Notes under the pieces: model-generated | Database searches by the model: none | What the model saw: only the letters and a program-made list of their open reading frames with translations | What the model was told of the DNA's origin: nothing | Translations under genes and position numbers: made by a program | Assembly (NCBI GenBank): GCA_003184365.1 | Contig: NKYR01000091.1 | Coordinates: forward strand, 1-64,000 | Length of the DNA: 64,000 nt | Source of the DNA: Evernia prunastri | Lineage: Eukaryota > Ascomycota > Lecanoromycetes > Lecanorales > Parmeliaceae | Reading direction: 5' to 3' | Shown: positions 1-10,175 of the stretch, piece by piece | How positions within the stretch are numbered: the first letter of the stretch is position 1 | Layout: the number at the start of each line of letters is the position of its first letter

Positions 1-613
1 AGTGACGTGACGGTACACGTGTGCTGAATGCGTCTTGGACGTGCTGTAGAAGGTCTGGATGCTCCAGAATGTAGCCTCCCATGCCCAGGTTCCCTGAGGC
101 ATCGGTCCAAATGTACCATGATTTTCGACTGGCGACTTGACGTAGTAATTTGAGGCCGTCCCAGTCCTTGAGGAAGATATTCCACCATTGTAGATCCGCC
201 TTCATTGCGGTTGTTAGCCGTACAATGGCCACAGGTCTTCGAATGGCGTCAAACAGCCTTCTTAGGAACGCCCTGCCCGGGACAACAACTTTGGCTGCAA
301 AGGATAGGAATCCAACCGCTGACTCGAGCTCGCGATAGGGGATTGTCGCCCGTTTTAGGAGGTCTGCTACTGTCTTTCTCGCCCGTTCGAGCTTGTCTGG
401 AGGGAGTCTCGCCTGCATGCGTATGCTGTCGAGTTCGATTCCCAGGAAATCTGCGATGTAGCCTAGAATGTCNGTAACACCTTTAGGTGCAGAGGCTGCT
501 GGGGCAGTGGTCTTGGACCTGGTTTTGGACGTCTTGGACGTGGCTTTGGACTTGGAGGACGAAGTCGGCTGGCTGTTTGCCTTGGAACGAGTTGTCATGG
601 ACGCGGAAGCCAT
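1..613 (-). mobile_element. Retroelement reverse transcriptase/RNase H fragment, running off the left edge
   Basis: Read on the minus strand, a frame opens with ATG at 613 and stays open to base 1 (about 204 codons), crossing one N at 473. It begins with a Ser/Thr/Lys-rich linker (MASASMTTRSKANS...), then a segment typical of the distal RT and connection region of fungal retroelement polyproteins (FLGIELDSIRMQARLPPDKL; AVGFLSFAAKVVVPGRAFLR), then the start of an RNase H-like fold (YIWTDASGNLGMGGY). The catalytic RT palm (YxDD-type) expected between linker and FLGIELDS is absent. The N sits exactly at that junction, so the palm may have been lost at a collapsed assembly gap rather than in the genome. 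I associate this RT/RNase H type with DIRS-like elements, but no tyrosine recombinase is visible and the family call is tentative. The rest of the element lies beyond the left edge. Confidence 0.75.
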
Positions 614-888
614 TTGGGCAGTGGGGTGTGGCTGTGAGTGGAATGATAGAGGAATGTGCTAATGGGAGTAGAAACTGGATATCAGGTGACACCGTGTTAC
701 TTGCGTGGCTACGGAAGAGGAACGAAAGAATGCTATGACTCTGAAAGAGATCAATTCGAATGAAGAGTCAAATGCAGATAGAAGCCAGCTACTTATGCTG
801 CTTCCTAATGAGCTACCTCCCCTGTAGAGGACACGTATTCCAACATTCCAACCAAGGCCTGAAACGATATAAGCGATATTAAGGCCTA

Positions 889-1597
889 CTAACCCCCTGT
901 CATGCAGGCGTGAACATTGTGCATGTAAGACTGATCCCGACAGAGCTTTAGTCCATAAAGACCTCGGACCCCAGTTCTATCAGCGACGGTTTTCATTGTC
1001 TGCTGTATTTTTACCTCATGCCACTGCTCACCCACACCCATTGTCTCATCGACGCTGGCGCAGATCTCATCGTACATATCAGCCTGGAAGCAGTGAAGCT
1101 TCTTCGTAACGCAACGACGAAGAATATCGTCGAGAAACTTTGTTGTGTCCTTGTTCGCCACAGGACTGGTCAAGTATTTAAGAGCGAGTCTCTCATCTCG
1201 AAGCTTGGATGTTGATGCTATACTATCTGGCAGTGCCGTGAGCCATTTGATGTGCTTCTGCGGCATCAGGACCTGGGCCTTGAAGCTGATGTCAGGCACA
1301 ACGAACGCCTGGCCATTCCGGCTGAACTGGAGATACTGTAAGTTGAGCCAATTTTTAGTCAAGTGATCATGAGCGGCAACCTACTTGAACATAGCCGTCC
1401 GCTATAGTTTGTGAGCTGTTCCACAACTGATGGATCGACGCGCGTGTTTTCCCCAAGACTCGATGCTGAACGCCAGCCCATGTTAGACTATCTGTTGAGG
1501 TGGTCGGGTGTGTCGACTGTTTCCACTCCAAGTAGACGACGCATACTAGCAAGACAACAGGAATACCAGCGAGTAATGTGTGTATCCAAAATTCCAT
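889..1597 (-). pseudogene. Truncated cytochrome P450 (N-terminal third only)
   Basis: Two exons, 1597..1385 and 1335..889, joined by a 49-nt GT-AG intron in phase 0, give about 219 residues. Exon 1 has a single hydrophobic ER anchor (HTLLAGIPVVLLVCVVYLEW) followed by the linker region. Exon 2 has the fungal P450 N-terminal pattern: a YSKxG-like FSRNGQAFVVPD, then MPQKHIKWL, then the CRDQSYMHNVH segment that normally precedes helices F/G. Reading stops at TAG after that. The I-helix, ExxR, PERF and Cys haem-binding motifs are all missing, and I found no continuation below 889; a usual P450 is about 500 residues. It cannot bind haem as drawn. The break lies close to the retroelement fragment, which suggests insertion or rearrangement. 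Family is clear; subfamily is not. Confidence 0.75.
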
Positions 1598-3289
1598 TGC
1601 GAGATTGTGGACGATGTTTCTCCCGGTTCGAACAAGGGAAAACCTGCAACAATGTGGAGCCTTATTGGAACAAGGATGTTCCGAGTAGTCTCTTGTGCAT
1701 GAAGAATATTCGATTCTATGCCATGGCTGAAGAAATATGTAAAAGGAAGGAGAGACAGGCTACTTGTAGCCAGTGAAGCCCATCTCAATGCCACTAGTTG
1801 TTGACGTAAGGGAGTATTTCGCTGACGCTGCGTAAGTGACGTAGAATGGTTAGAGGTAAAATAGGCTTAATGGTGGAATTAATCTCCAGAGATATTGAAA
1901 ACTCCAGGGTATGCTCGGTGTCGGATAACCGCGAAGAGGCAACAATGCCACCACCGACATTATGCATGTTACCTCCCACTTCAATAATCATGTTTCTCCC
2001 CGCTTTGGCAGTCTTTTTCTACTACTCTGGGGCTCAGCCTAGTTGATCTCCATCTAAAGTATATACAATCGCAACTTATGATCAATAATGCAATATGTAG
2101 TGGAGTTATCATTCTTCTTCTTTTTTTCTTTCTTTGTAAAAGAAAGCTGGGGATTTGTTGCCTCGACTCGGCTACTAAGTAGGACGGATGATGATCGACA
2201 GGAGGGAACCCTATCTAGGTCAAGTGATGATGCCAAGGCGGACCTCGCCATAACTTACAAGGACAATGCGAGACACCCGGGTTTGTCTACCATCGAGGCG
2301 CCGGAAGCAGTTCGATTCCGGGCCAGGTAACAAGGAATGCGGTACGACGTCGAGCTTTCCGAACATGAACGTGGACTTCAAGTGCTTAGTATGAGGAGAT
2401 CTGAGACCTCGATTGCAGAATTTCAAGTGCAGGGTGGGTGAAAATCGCTGTACTTAAATGATTTGAGGACTGACCTCCCTTTGAGTGACCGGAGCGTGTA
2501 GCAGCAATCTTTCCGTTACTCCATCAAACTCCTGACTCGGTTGACTGCAATCTGAACCGTCCTGTTCTTCCTATAAGTGCCATGTGGAACAAAACGCATG
2601 CTGGTTCCCGGAAAGATTCAATCTTTGGTTATAGACTTTTGCGAACGAAATTTCCTTCCCTAAGCAAGAACAGATATGGAAAGAAAGAGTCGATCTGTTC
2701 TGATCAACTTCCATCTCCGTCGATTGAAACCATCAGAGCTTCTCGTAGAAGCGGAACAAGATACGATGCCTGATAGAAGCAGTAAGTGAGACAATCTGTT
2801 CCTGGACAACTCTTCCCTTAATCTCAAAAACGAGTGATGTTCGAGAGCAACACTCGATCCATTGGTTTCTATAGCAAGGGAAACGTGCGGATATGAAAGA
2901 AAATTCTGAGGATTCGGGGAATCTGGAAGTCGCTCTATGCATGCATGACCTTTCCCAAATTCTCTTCAGCGCGAACGACTATCTGTATCACCCACCAGAG
3001 ACAGCTTGTAGCCTTTTGTTGAGTATGAAGAACGGCACGGATGAGTTCATACTATATGAGACGACTTGTCCGTTGTAAGGAACCTGCTGCTCCCTAAGCG
3101 TTGGTATATATGAAGTCAAGACCGGCGAACAGCAAAGTGGTGCATGGGTCAGAAAGAAGGGTCAGCTATAGCAACCTTTGGGAACAGGTTTTCCACCCTA
3201 CCCATCCACACCGCCGATGTCGTGACCACACGGATCAACGCACCGGTCTCCCAGCCCGTATCCCAACTACCAAGCGAGAACCCCCAAAT
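1598..3289. other. Intergenic region, no gene supported
   Basis: Only short, mutually overlapping reading frames without recognisable domains. A T/C-rich tract lies near 2108-2135. A TTCGATTCC string near 2311 resembles a tRNA T-loop, but its flanks do not pair. Confidence 0.5.
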
Positions 3290-3894
3290 CTAATGTCCAA
3301 ACGGATCATTCGGAAATTGCTTCACCGTCCTCCCAGCCGACAGCCACAACCCCACTCCCTCTCCCGCCGCCTGCAAACTAAAAGCCAGCAGCGCCCCAGT
3401 AGTCGTATCCTTCACCATGGCCGCGTAATGACTCGTCCACCCCCTATTCGTCGCGCCCACCATGTTCGACGCAAACTCCATGACCGTATTCCAATCAATC
3501 GGGCTCCCATCCGCCGAATCTATGCTAAGGACCAGCGCCCCTAGGCCGAAGTTGTAGTGTTTCGTGACGAGCTGAACGGACATGGCCTGTATGGTGGCCA
3601 GTGCGAATTTCTGGTAGAAATCGAGTAAGGGCGTGGCGGCGGCGGCGACGGGAGGATGGCGGTGGTGCTCAGGAACGTGACGGCGTGTTTGGCCCATCTG
3701 ACGTGCGAGACGGCGGGTTGGTTTGTGATCCAGCCGCCAGCTGGTGGAGCGCGGGGGAAGAGGTTGTTTGGAGTGGCCGATTGACCATCGTGACTCGAAG
3801 GTAGGAAATGATATGGCTGAGAAGAGTGCACAAGGGTGCAGATGAAGAGGATTGAGAGATTCAATTTTATAAGTAGGATCGCTTTGATATTCAT
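3290..3894 (-). pseudogene. Secreted protein gene broken by a one-base frameshift
   Basis: Two overlapping minus-strand frames look like halves of one protein. The first (ATG at 3894) starts with a strong signal peptide (KAILLIKLNLSILFICTLVHS) and runs through GGWITNQPAVSHVRWAKHAV to TTAILP. The second frame takes over at VAAAATPLLDFYQKFALATI and continues with hydrophobic, well-composed sequence (NFGLGALVLSID, GWTSHYAAMV) to a stop at 3290. The switch lies at a CCTCCCG run near 3650, where adding one base would restore a single frame of about 200 residues. No GT-AG intron fits. Either a real frameshift mutation or a sequencing indel. I do not recognise a named family; the length and signal peptide suggest a small secreted protein. 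Confidence 0.6.
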
Positions 3895-5308
3895 GTTGTC
3901 AAGACCTGCTCTCCGATAAGTGTTCGAGATGAGTAGAAGGTGTGCGACTTCGAATTTATCAACGTTTGGACTATCTACCAGCTTTCTTCACGGCAGAGTT
4001 CACTGCACAGCCTCAACGTTCCTCATACTGAACCTTTGTATTTCAATCAGATTCATTAAAGTTGAGCCAGGCGCAAGAGCTTGTTTCGTTTTCACTTATG
4101 CGAGCTCGTAAAGCGGATACTGTGACGCTACCCAAAACAGTGAAAGTCTGGAAGAAGGTGTGGAGATCAAGCGTCGCCGCTACGAAATTTCATTCGTAAA
4201 GTGGCCATCGTTCTCCATATCGGCTATCAGCTGTCGACTGTTGAAGCTGCCGCTGCAGCGGGTGTTGTGGTTACACTAATTGACACAGCGGGACTGAGGG
4301 TGAGTTGGTCGTATAGCAGGCCTTTTCGCGACATGGTCATTTCGCATAGCCTGGTAGTATCGCCTAGCGATGTAAGGACATGGGTCGTATGAGGGACGCG
4401 ATGGTCAGGATACTCGCGTCTTGAGGGAGCTTTGGACTCTTTGTTCGATGCTAGGTTTTTCATGGAGCTTCATTCTCATCCCAGGTTCATGCTGTACCTG
4501 TATGCATGGAAGCTTCTCAGCACAGAAAGATCTACATATACCTCCTCAGGTATCCAACCCCGTTGTTGCGACACCGCGACCATATCTGCACTATTCCACC
4601 TGGTAAGGTGCCTGGTCACGATGATATGTGAAAGCTATCCAGTGTCTCCGTAGAGATTCGTCCCCTTTAGCATTCCGATCTGGGTTGGAGCAGATCCTAA
4701 ATCAAAGATAGCAACTCCAGAAGTGTGGGGAATTCGGTGGATACTGCGCTTCCAGCCATCGATTGCGTTTAGTAGGCATGTTGTGTTGCGGAGAATGCCG
4801 CCCGTAGAAAGCGAAACTTACGATGCATGGCCACAAAAAAAGCGACAAATGTCAAAAAAATTCGCGCATGGTTTCTTGTTTTGCTTGAAAGAAATGAGAT
4901 CGTCGACAGACAGAGACGTTTTCGACAGTGGATGTCGACTGGAACCTGCACAATGGGTAGGACGGACAAGAGCTTCCTCTTCTTAGAAGAACGAAGCATA
5001 GATTTGCTCTGTGTATGACTTTTGCCTCATTTCATTACTGCTCCGCCAAACATACACCTCGAACAGCTATGAAGAGACCACCTGCAGCGAGAGTACACAT
5101 CGCTGAACGAGACCTAGTTGCGCATTCGTATGCCGTTTTATATATATACTACAATGTTGTACGTACTTCCCAAGAAAAGACTCGACTACCAAGACTCTCG
5201 CGTCATTTTGAACCAACAGCTCCCTCAAATTCACCAACAGATCGCCCCAAGCACATCATAGACCGCGGCCGGTAATTATCAAACAAAATATCTCGACGAC
5301 TCCACCTT
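3895..5308. other. Intergenic region, no gene supported
   Basis: Reading frames are short, overlap on both strands and show no family motifs. A TATATATA-like stretch lies near 5140-5150. Nothing else stood out. Confidence 0.5.
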
Positions 5309-6070
5309 TCAATGGACAGGCTTGATCGGCTGATCCCACTGCAACTTCATCATCAAATCCGAGAACCTTCCATCCGGCTCCATCAACTGCGCTGCCGGAC
5401 TGACGAACCCATCCGCCGGTTTACGCATACAGCCGAAAAAACCGTACTCGAAGATCCACTCCGTCTCATCCATGAAGTTGGCGAGCTGGATGGTAAAGCC
5501 GTATACACTGGCCTTATCGCGCGCAATGGATGCGATCTCGGAAACGATGATGGGCTGGTGGTATCTAGCGTGCATCCCCTTCAGATACTGTATGCAAGCG
5601 TTGCCATCGGTGCCATAGTAGTGAAGGCCTAGGTAGTCAGGAGGATCAGAGGAAACGAGGCGCATGAAATCCTCGAGCCATTTCTGGCCATTCTCGTCAT
5701 TCGACACCGACGGGCCGACAAGTTTCTTCCCCTTTTGCTTTCGCAAAGGCACCATCTGATTGTGCCAAGCCTGCGCCGCGCGCTGCGGCGTGATGTTGTT
5801 CTTGTCGGGCTCGTTGAAGAAGTGGATGATGGGTTGGTTGGTGTTGAGGATGTTCTGCCAGTCGCCGCCGGAGAGTTGCGCTTCAAGGTGGACCATGGGA
5901 CGGTAGGGTGCTCGGCCGTTGAGTTCGGGCGGGACCCAGGTATTCCAATTGCTGACGGAAGAGAGGGGGCCGTGGAAGTTGCACTGGTTCATGGCCCAAG
6001 GTACGCCTGGGTTGCCCGGGCCCGAGCTGTTGGTCCAATCCCAGAGGAGACAGCGCTTCTTGACGACCAT
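5309..6070 (-). CDS. GH128-type glycosyl hydrolase catalytic-core protein (Asl1-like)
   Basis: Intronless, 253 residues from ATG at 6070 (an in-frame GTG lies 9 bases upstream). The start KKRCLLWDWTNSSGPGN is the characteristic opening of fungal glycosyl hydrolase catalytic-core (GH128) proteins, which cleave beta-1,3-glucan. The two expected acidic residues are visible: Glu in HFFNEPD (about E87) and Glu in IIVSEIA (about E178); GLHYYGTD is also family-like. There is no signal peptide, so this copy is either cytoplasmic or unconventionally exported, as in several fungal Asl1-type homologues. Length is normal for a stand-alone domain without a Ser-rich tail or CBM. Family assignment is firm; substrate is inferred. 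Confidence 0.88.
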   Translation of the reverse strand: MVVKKRCLLWDWTNSSGPGNPGVPWAMNQCNFHGPLSSVSNWNTWVPPELNGRAPYRPMVHLEAQLSGGDWQNILNTNQPIIHFFNEPDKNNITPQRAAQAWHNQMVPLRKQKGKKLVGPSVSNDENGQKWLEDFMRLVSSDPPDYLGLHYYGTDGNACIQYLKGMHARYHQPIIVSEIASIARDKASVYGFTIQLANFMDETEWIFEYGFFGCMRKPADGFVSPAAQLMEPDGRFSDLMMKLQWDQPIKPVH

Positions 6071-7503
6071 GGTTGACACGAATACGAGTTTGTTGTTCAG
6101 ATGGTGTTTTTAAGGGCTGACGATAAGAAACGGGCGCAAATGGTGGTGGTTTGTGCGAGGATGTTGAGTCTGTATGAAGAAACACGAAAGTTGGATGTGA
6201 AGAAACAAACATGGCTCTTATAGCATGACAGCAATAAGCAGGGTATCCATCGTCTGCGGCTGACGTGAATAGGGGACTGCGAAACACGTGGCGCATCCTC
6301 GGTACAAAATCCTGAAGGAAGCACTGCCCACAGAAACAACATTGTTGAGAGTTAGCATGTAACATTATGCTCCAAAGATAAATTCTTAGGGAAGCACAGC
6401 CCAACTCACTAATTTTACCTCAGCATTAATGAGAATTAGCGGAGTCTCTCTCTCTCAGCAGATCCTTTGCGCTCACTTTACCTACTCTTGAATGCGAGGA
6501 TGCAATTTTGGTGGTCGGTAGCATTGTGCGACGCCAAGCCTGATTCTTCAGTCACTATCGTTCCCTCTCTCCGTCTTTCCTCCTTTCTGGATACAGCTTC
6601 CGGGTACTATAGGGGTCGAAAAGAACAGACAATAGAAAGAGTTTGCAAAGATACGTTAGGCAAAACTGAATCCATCTCTGCATCTTCTAGACTGGGATCC
6701 GGCGTCGGGTACTACAACAATTCAGCGAGGCTTTGCTTCACGTCATCTACCCGGGAAACCAAATCGGCCGGATAGCGTTCCTCGCAGTGTGCGTTCCCAG
6801 TGGATGACAATCTCTTCCTTTGCTCGAATGATTAGCGAGGGACGAGCCAAGTGCGTGGCACGCGTAGGCCGGTGGATAGCGCACCAACGAAGATTGACAC
6901 CCCTCAGAATTTGCTCTTTTCCCATGAGGGTAGAACTGCTCGACTCTAGAAACGCAAAGCAGGTTGAAGTTTTTTTTTTGAGCCATCCATTGCGCGAAAG
7001 CGCCGAGGTGCCGGAGAGGAAGCGTCGGAGACCCACCTACCATGGTCTCGCCTTCAAGGTCAGCGGGAATTCTGGCAATAGCGTTCGAGGCGTGATATGG
7101 AGAGGACACAAGTCACGAGAGCAGTAAGAGTGCTTGGACAGCAATGAGGATTCAATGATTACCGAACATCAGGTATCTATTCATTCGGCTCGTCTATCGT
7201 ATCAGTGGTCTGCGACACCTTTATCCATGAGATACGATCCAAAACCCTTGCGTGAAGTCTGTACCTGTGATTCCGAGTTCCCAATAGACATCCAGTTCGC
7301 GTAATCAGCATGACCCAAACGTCAGAATTTTCAAGTCTAGATCTAGGAGAGAACCGTTGCAAGCATGAGGGTGTATGTGTGAGACGCGCGACCGGCGAGC
7401 GACATCAAAACATCCAAAGCGCAACCAAAGCACCAACCACCAAATACGCCGCCATCTGCCTAAACCCAATGGACCATTATCGCGCTCACTGATACCTCGG
7501 CTC
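6071..7503. other. Intergenic region, no gene supported
   Basis: The longest minus-strand frame (about 6747-7109) has no ATG near its start and no recognised motif. The opposite strand over 6789-7127 is also open, a pattern typical of chance. A CT run lies near 6446-6457. Confidence 0.45.
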
Positions 7504-8139
7504 CTACCCGCAAAGGATCGCACCAACCCCATCAGAAGTGGGGGCAGTGTAAGGAATGCCGTTTGTCGGCTGCGTGAAGATAGCCGGACAATCCGTCGCC
7601 GGCGGAGCGCAAAAGACATCCGTTGTCGTATTCGTCAGGCTGAAGCCCCAAGTACCGAATGGGTTACCGTTGACCTCGCTAAGATCGTAGGAGACATCCC
7701 CATCCCCTTGGTTCGTGTACTCGAATTGAAGGATGTCGCCAGATCCACTGGTTACGGATACTTTTAAAGAATGGCCGCCGTCTCCTGACGGAGCGTAGGC
7801 CTCGGAGTAAGTTCCCCCGACGGCGATTGTGGAAGTGCCGCCGCAGGTGGCTGGATGTTGTTTGCAGACGTAGACATAGGCGGGGAAGGTGCACTTATTG
7901 ACGACCGTGGCGTAACCTGCGGTACCAGTACCGGACCTGACGGTGTCTGTGCCGCCTGAGGTAGTTGACACGGAGGAGGTTGTGGATCCTGAGGAAGAGC
8001 TTGATCCGCTGGTGGAGCTCGTAGTAGTGGTCGACCCGGGCCCTGGCGGCCTTCCATGGCGTTGTGGGGCTGAGAGTGTAGTGTGGGCGAAGAGACTTAG
8101 GGTCACAAGAGCAGTAATGGCAGACCCGAAAGAACGCAT
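7504..8139 (-). CDS. BYS1-domain secreted protein
   Basis: Intronless, 211 residues from ATG at 8139. A signal peptide spans about residues 1-23 (SAITALVTLSLFAHTTLSA), followed by a low-complexity Ser/Thr/Gly linker (about 30-70) likely to be O-glycosylated. The C-terminal globular domain matches the BYS1 (Blastomyces yeast-phase-specific) family, a thaumatin-like beta fold: NKCTFPAYVYVCKQ, ILQFEYTN, VSYDLSEVNGNPFG and a terminal AILCG, with Cys residues spaced for disulfides (DVFCAPPATDCPA). A longer in-frame extension upstream to 8322 lacks a signal peptide at its start, so the internal ATG is preferred. Secreted; function of the family is not established. An imperfect 65-bp tandem duplication sits just upstream. 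Confidence 0.88.
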   Translation of the reverse strand: MRSFGSAITALVTLSLFAHTTLSAPQRHGRPPGPGSTTTTSSTSGSSSSSGSTTSSVSTTSGGTDTVRSGTGTAGYATVVNKCTFPAYVYVCKQHPATCGGTSTIAVGGTYSEAYAPSGDGGHSLKVSVTSGSGDILQFEYTNQGDGDVSYDLSEVNGNPFGTWGFSLTNTTTDVFCAPPATDCPAIFTQPTNGIPYTAPTSDGVGAILCG

Positions 8140-8198
8140 GGTGGTGACGGGTTGTAGGGCTTTAGCTGAGTGTTGGGGGTGTGGTTGTGTCTTGGTTA

Positions 8199-8331
8199 TG
8201 GATAAAGAAAGTCTCGAGCGCTCAACGTCCGAGTAAAAGCAAAGACCGTAAAGAGTGCGGCTGTGGATAAAGGAAGGGATTAGACGTCCAACGTCTGAGA
8301 TGCAAAAAGAATGACCGTACAAAGAATGCTT
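8199..8331. repeat. Imperfect 65-bp tandem duplication upstream of the BYS1 gene
   Basis: Copy 1 (from about 8199) and copy 2 (from about 8264) share TGGATAAAG, CAACGTC(C/T)GAG, GCAAA(A/G) and GACCGTA(C)AAAGA in the same order. The copies are diverged by substitutions and small indels. It lies 60-190 bases 5' of the BYS1 start codon, where promoter elements would be. Confidence 0.65.
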
Positions 8332-10175
8332 GAGGTATTCACAAACCTAGGATTCAGGACGGAAGTTCTTCATTCTTATACAAAGATCCTTAGGTGTCGC
8401 CCGCTGGCAGATGGGGCGGACCTCCCCGCCACCCCATGCATTTTTCTTGTTACTGTCGCACCAGAACGGCCTCCAAAGGACTCTGAAAGTTGACTAAGGG
8501 GGGGCGGCTTTGTCTTGGCTGCATGCTGAAGGTAGAATGCGACCCACATGCTCAAGTTCGTTAGGGAATCACAGGGCCAGAAGCTCGAAGAGCGTTGAGA
8601 GGATCATAAAACACGTGCCACATCAGTCAAGTTTCAAAATTTTGGGACGTTAGCATGCTAGGGGTTGATTGATTAGATTTTCCTTGAGCACCAAAACGCC
8701 CTTCTTGGCTCATCTCAACGAATACGAAGAAACGGCCATCGGACGCTTGGCTAAGAGTGAGCGTCAACTGGCTACTCAAAACATGGAAGAACATGCCGAG
8801 TAATATACGTGATACCGGCGGTCTCGTTCGTTCCTACGTCAAGGTGGGGGTTGCCCCGTGTTTTGCCTTGATTGTGGTCACTGCCAGATGCCGTGCATGA
8901 GCGCCCTCCTAGTCCTGGATGGCCAATTGGGAGAACAGCATCGCGGTGCGGCAGTGTGCTCGTGGGAAGACTAATCAAGGCTGCGGGGGCGGACCTCTTC
9001 CATCTCACCCATGGGTCGGAGTGAGTGAGTGAGTGGAAAAGGCAGAGTTTGCGAAGAGGCAGCCACGGATTGAGACAAAGTGAAAGCAGAGCTACTCTAC
9101 CTGCACTCCTCTGAGTTGCACTCTACAGTTCTACCCAAACAACTTGTGAATAATAGTATGTGATCATAGTAGTCGTGCCTCAAATATATTGATTTGGCGT
9201 CCTCGGGAAACAGAACAGAACCTGAACATCTCGACATCACAGCTTTGTTGCATGTCATGAGTTGTTGGAACGTGAAAGAATACGAGATACGTGCAGGCCG
9301 GCATAACACCTATTGGCCAACTCAGACGGTGATAGGACTAAGAAGAAGACCGGCTTGATTTTTTGTACGACGATGGTGGGTGCGTAGCGTTTCAAATAGT
9401 GGCGGCGCAAAGCTTTGCCGCACGGCGCATGGCGTTTCAGGGTACGTTGGATGCCACGGAGTAAGGAGTAGTCTTGCGATCATGGTGCGACAAGGGTTTC
9501 ACTCCAGTAGGCTTTGACTTGAAATGCACCAATCACAGAGGAACGATTCGGCTTCCACGGCAATCAATGGCATGGTCGTCGAGTTCAAAAAGTGATGGAA
9601 AGGTTACGTCCGAGATCTTCTGTATTCTCGCCGTGAGTGATAATACTCTGATATATTAACTAACAGGCGGAGTTTCGGATTACCATCGTTGCAGTAGCAA
9701 ATATAGTAGATGTACGGGAATCGGATCGGCCACAGCCAATTCACGCACCTCTGCCCCACTTTGTCGCTGCTTTTGATCCTTCCTTCCTCTGCAACTTGCT
9801 CTTTCGCCGAGTCCTCACGATGGGATGGGGAAACCGAATCTACGGACTCCCGAGCTTAGCTACACCTCCAGCGAGCTTATAGCAGCCTCGAATGCATGGT
9901 GGCACGTATGATATACATATGAACCGCTGCCTAGAGATCAAGTCTCACAGGATATAAGGGTCGACTGGACACATCTGAGGATCTTAATTCTTAGGCATAA
10001 TATATCCAATATAGGTCTCTCTGATAGTCTAAATAATTTCAAGTAGCAAAAGAAAATGCTTCATCTTGTCGTACAAGATGCAAGACTTAATCGCTCGTGA
10101 CTTTTTTGATCAACTGTTCAATCAGCCTACTCAATGTCAGCATACCCGCAGTGGCCAGCAATCTCTTGACGACAC
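8332..10175. other. Intergenic region, no gene supported
   Basis: No frame with family features. A short GAGTGAGTGAGTGAG run lies near 9019. The left part may contain the BYS1 promoter and the right end the 3' side of the DUF6604 gene. Confidence 0.5.

Noticed and set aside
2295..2335. tRNA-like T-loop string (AGTTCGATTCCGGG)
   Set aside because: The flanking stems do not pair as a 5-bp T-arm with a 7-nt loop, and no D-arm or acceptor stem is present.
6747..7109. 120-codon minus-strand frame
   Set aside because: It starts with GTG rather than ATG, has no family motif, and overlaps an equally long opposite-strand frame.
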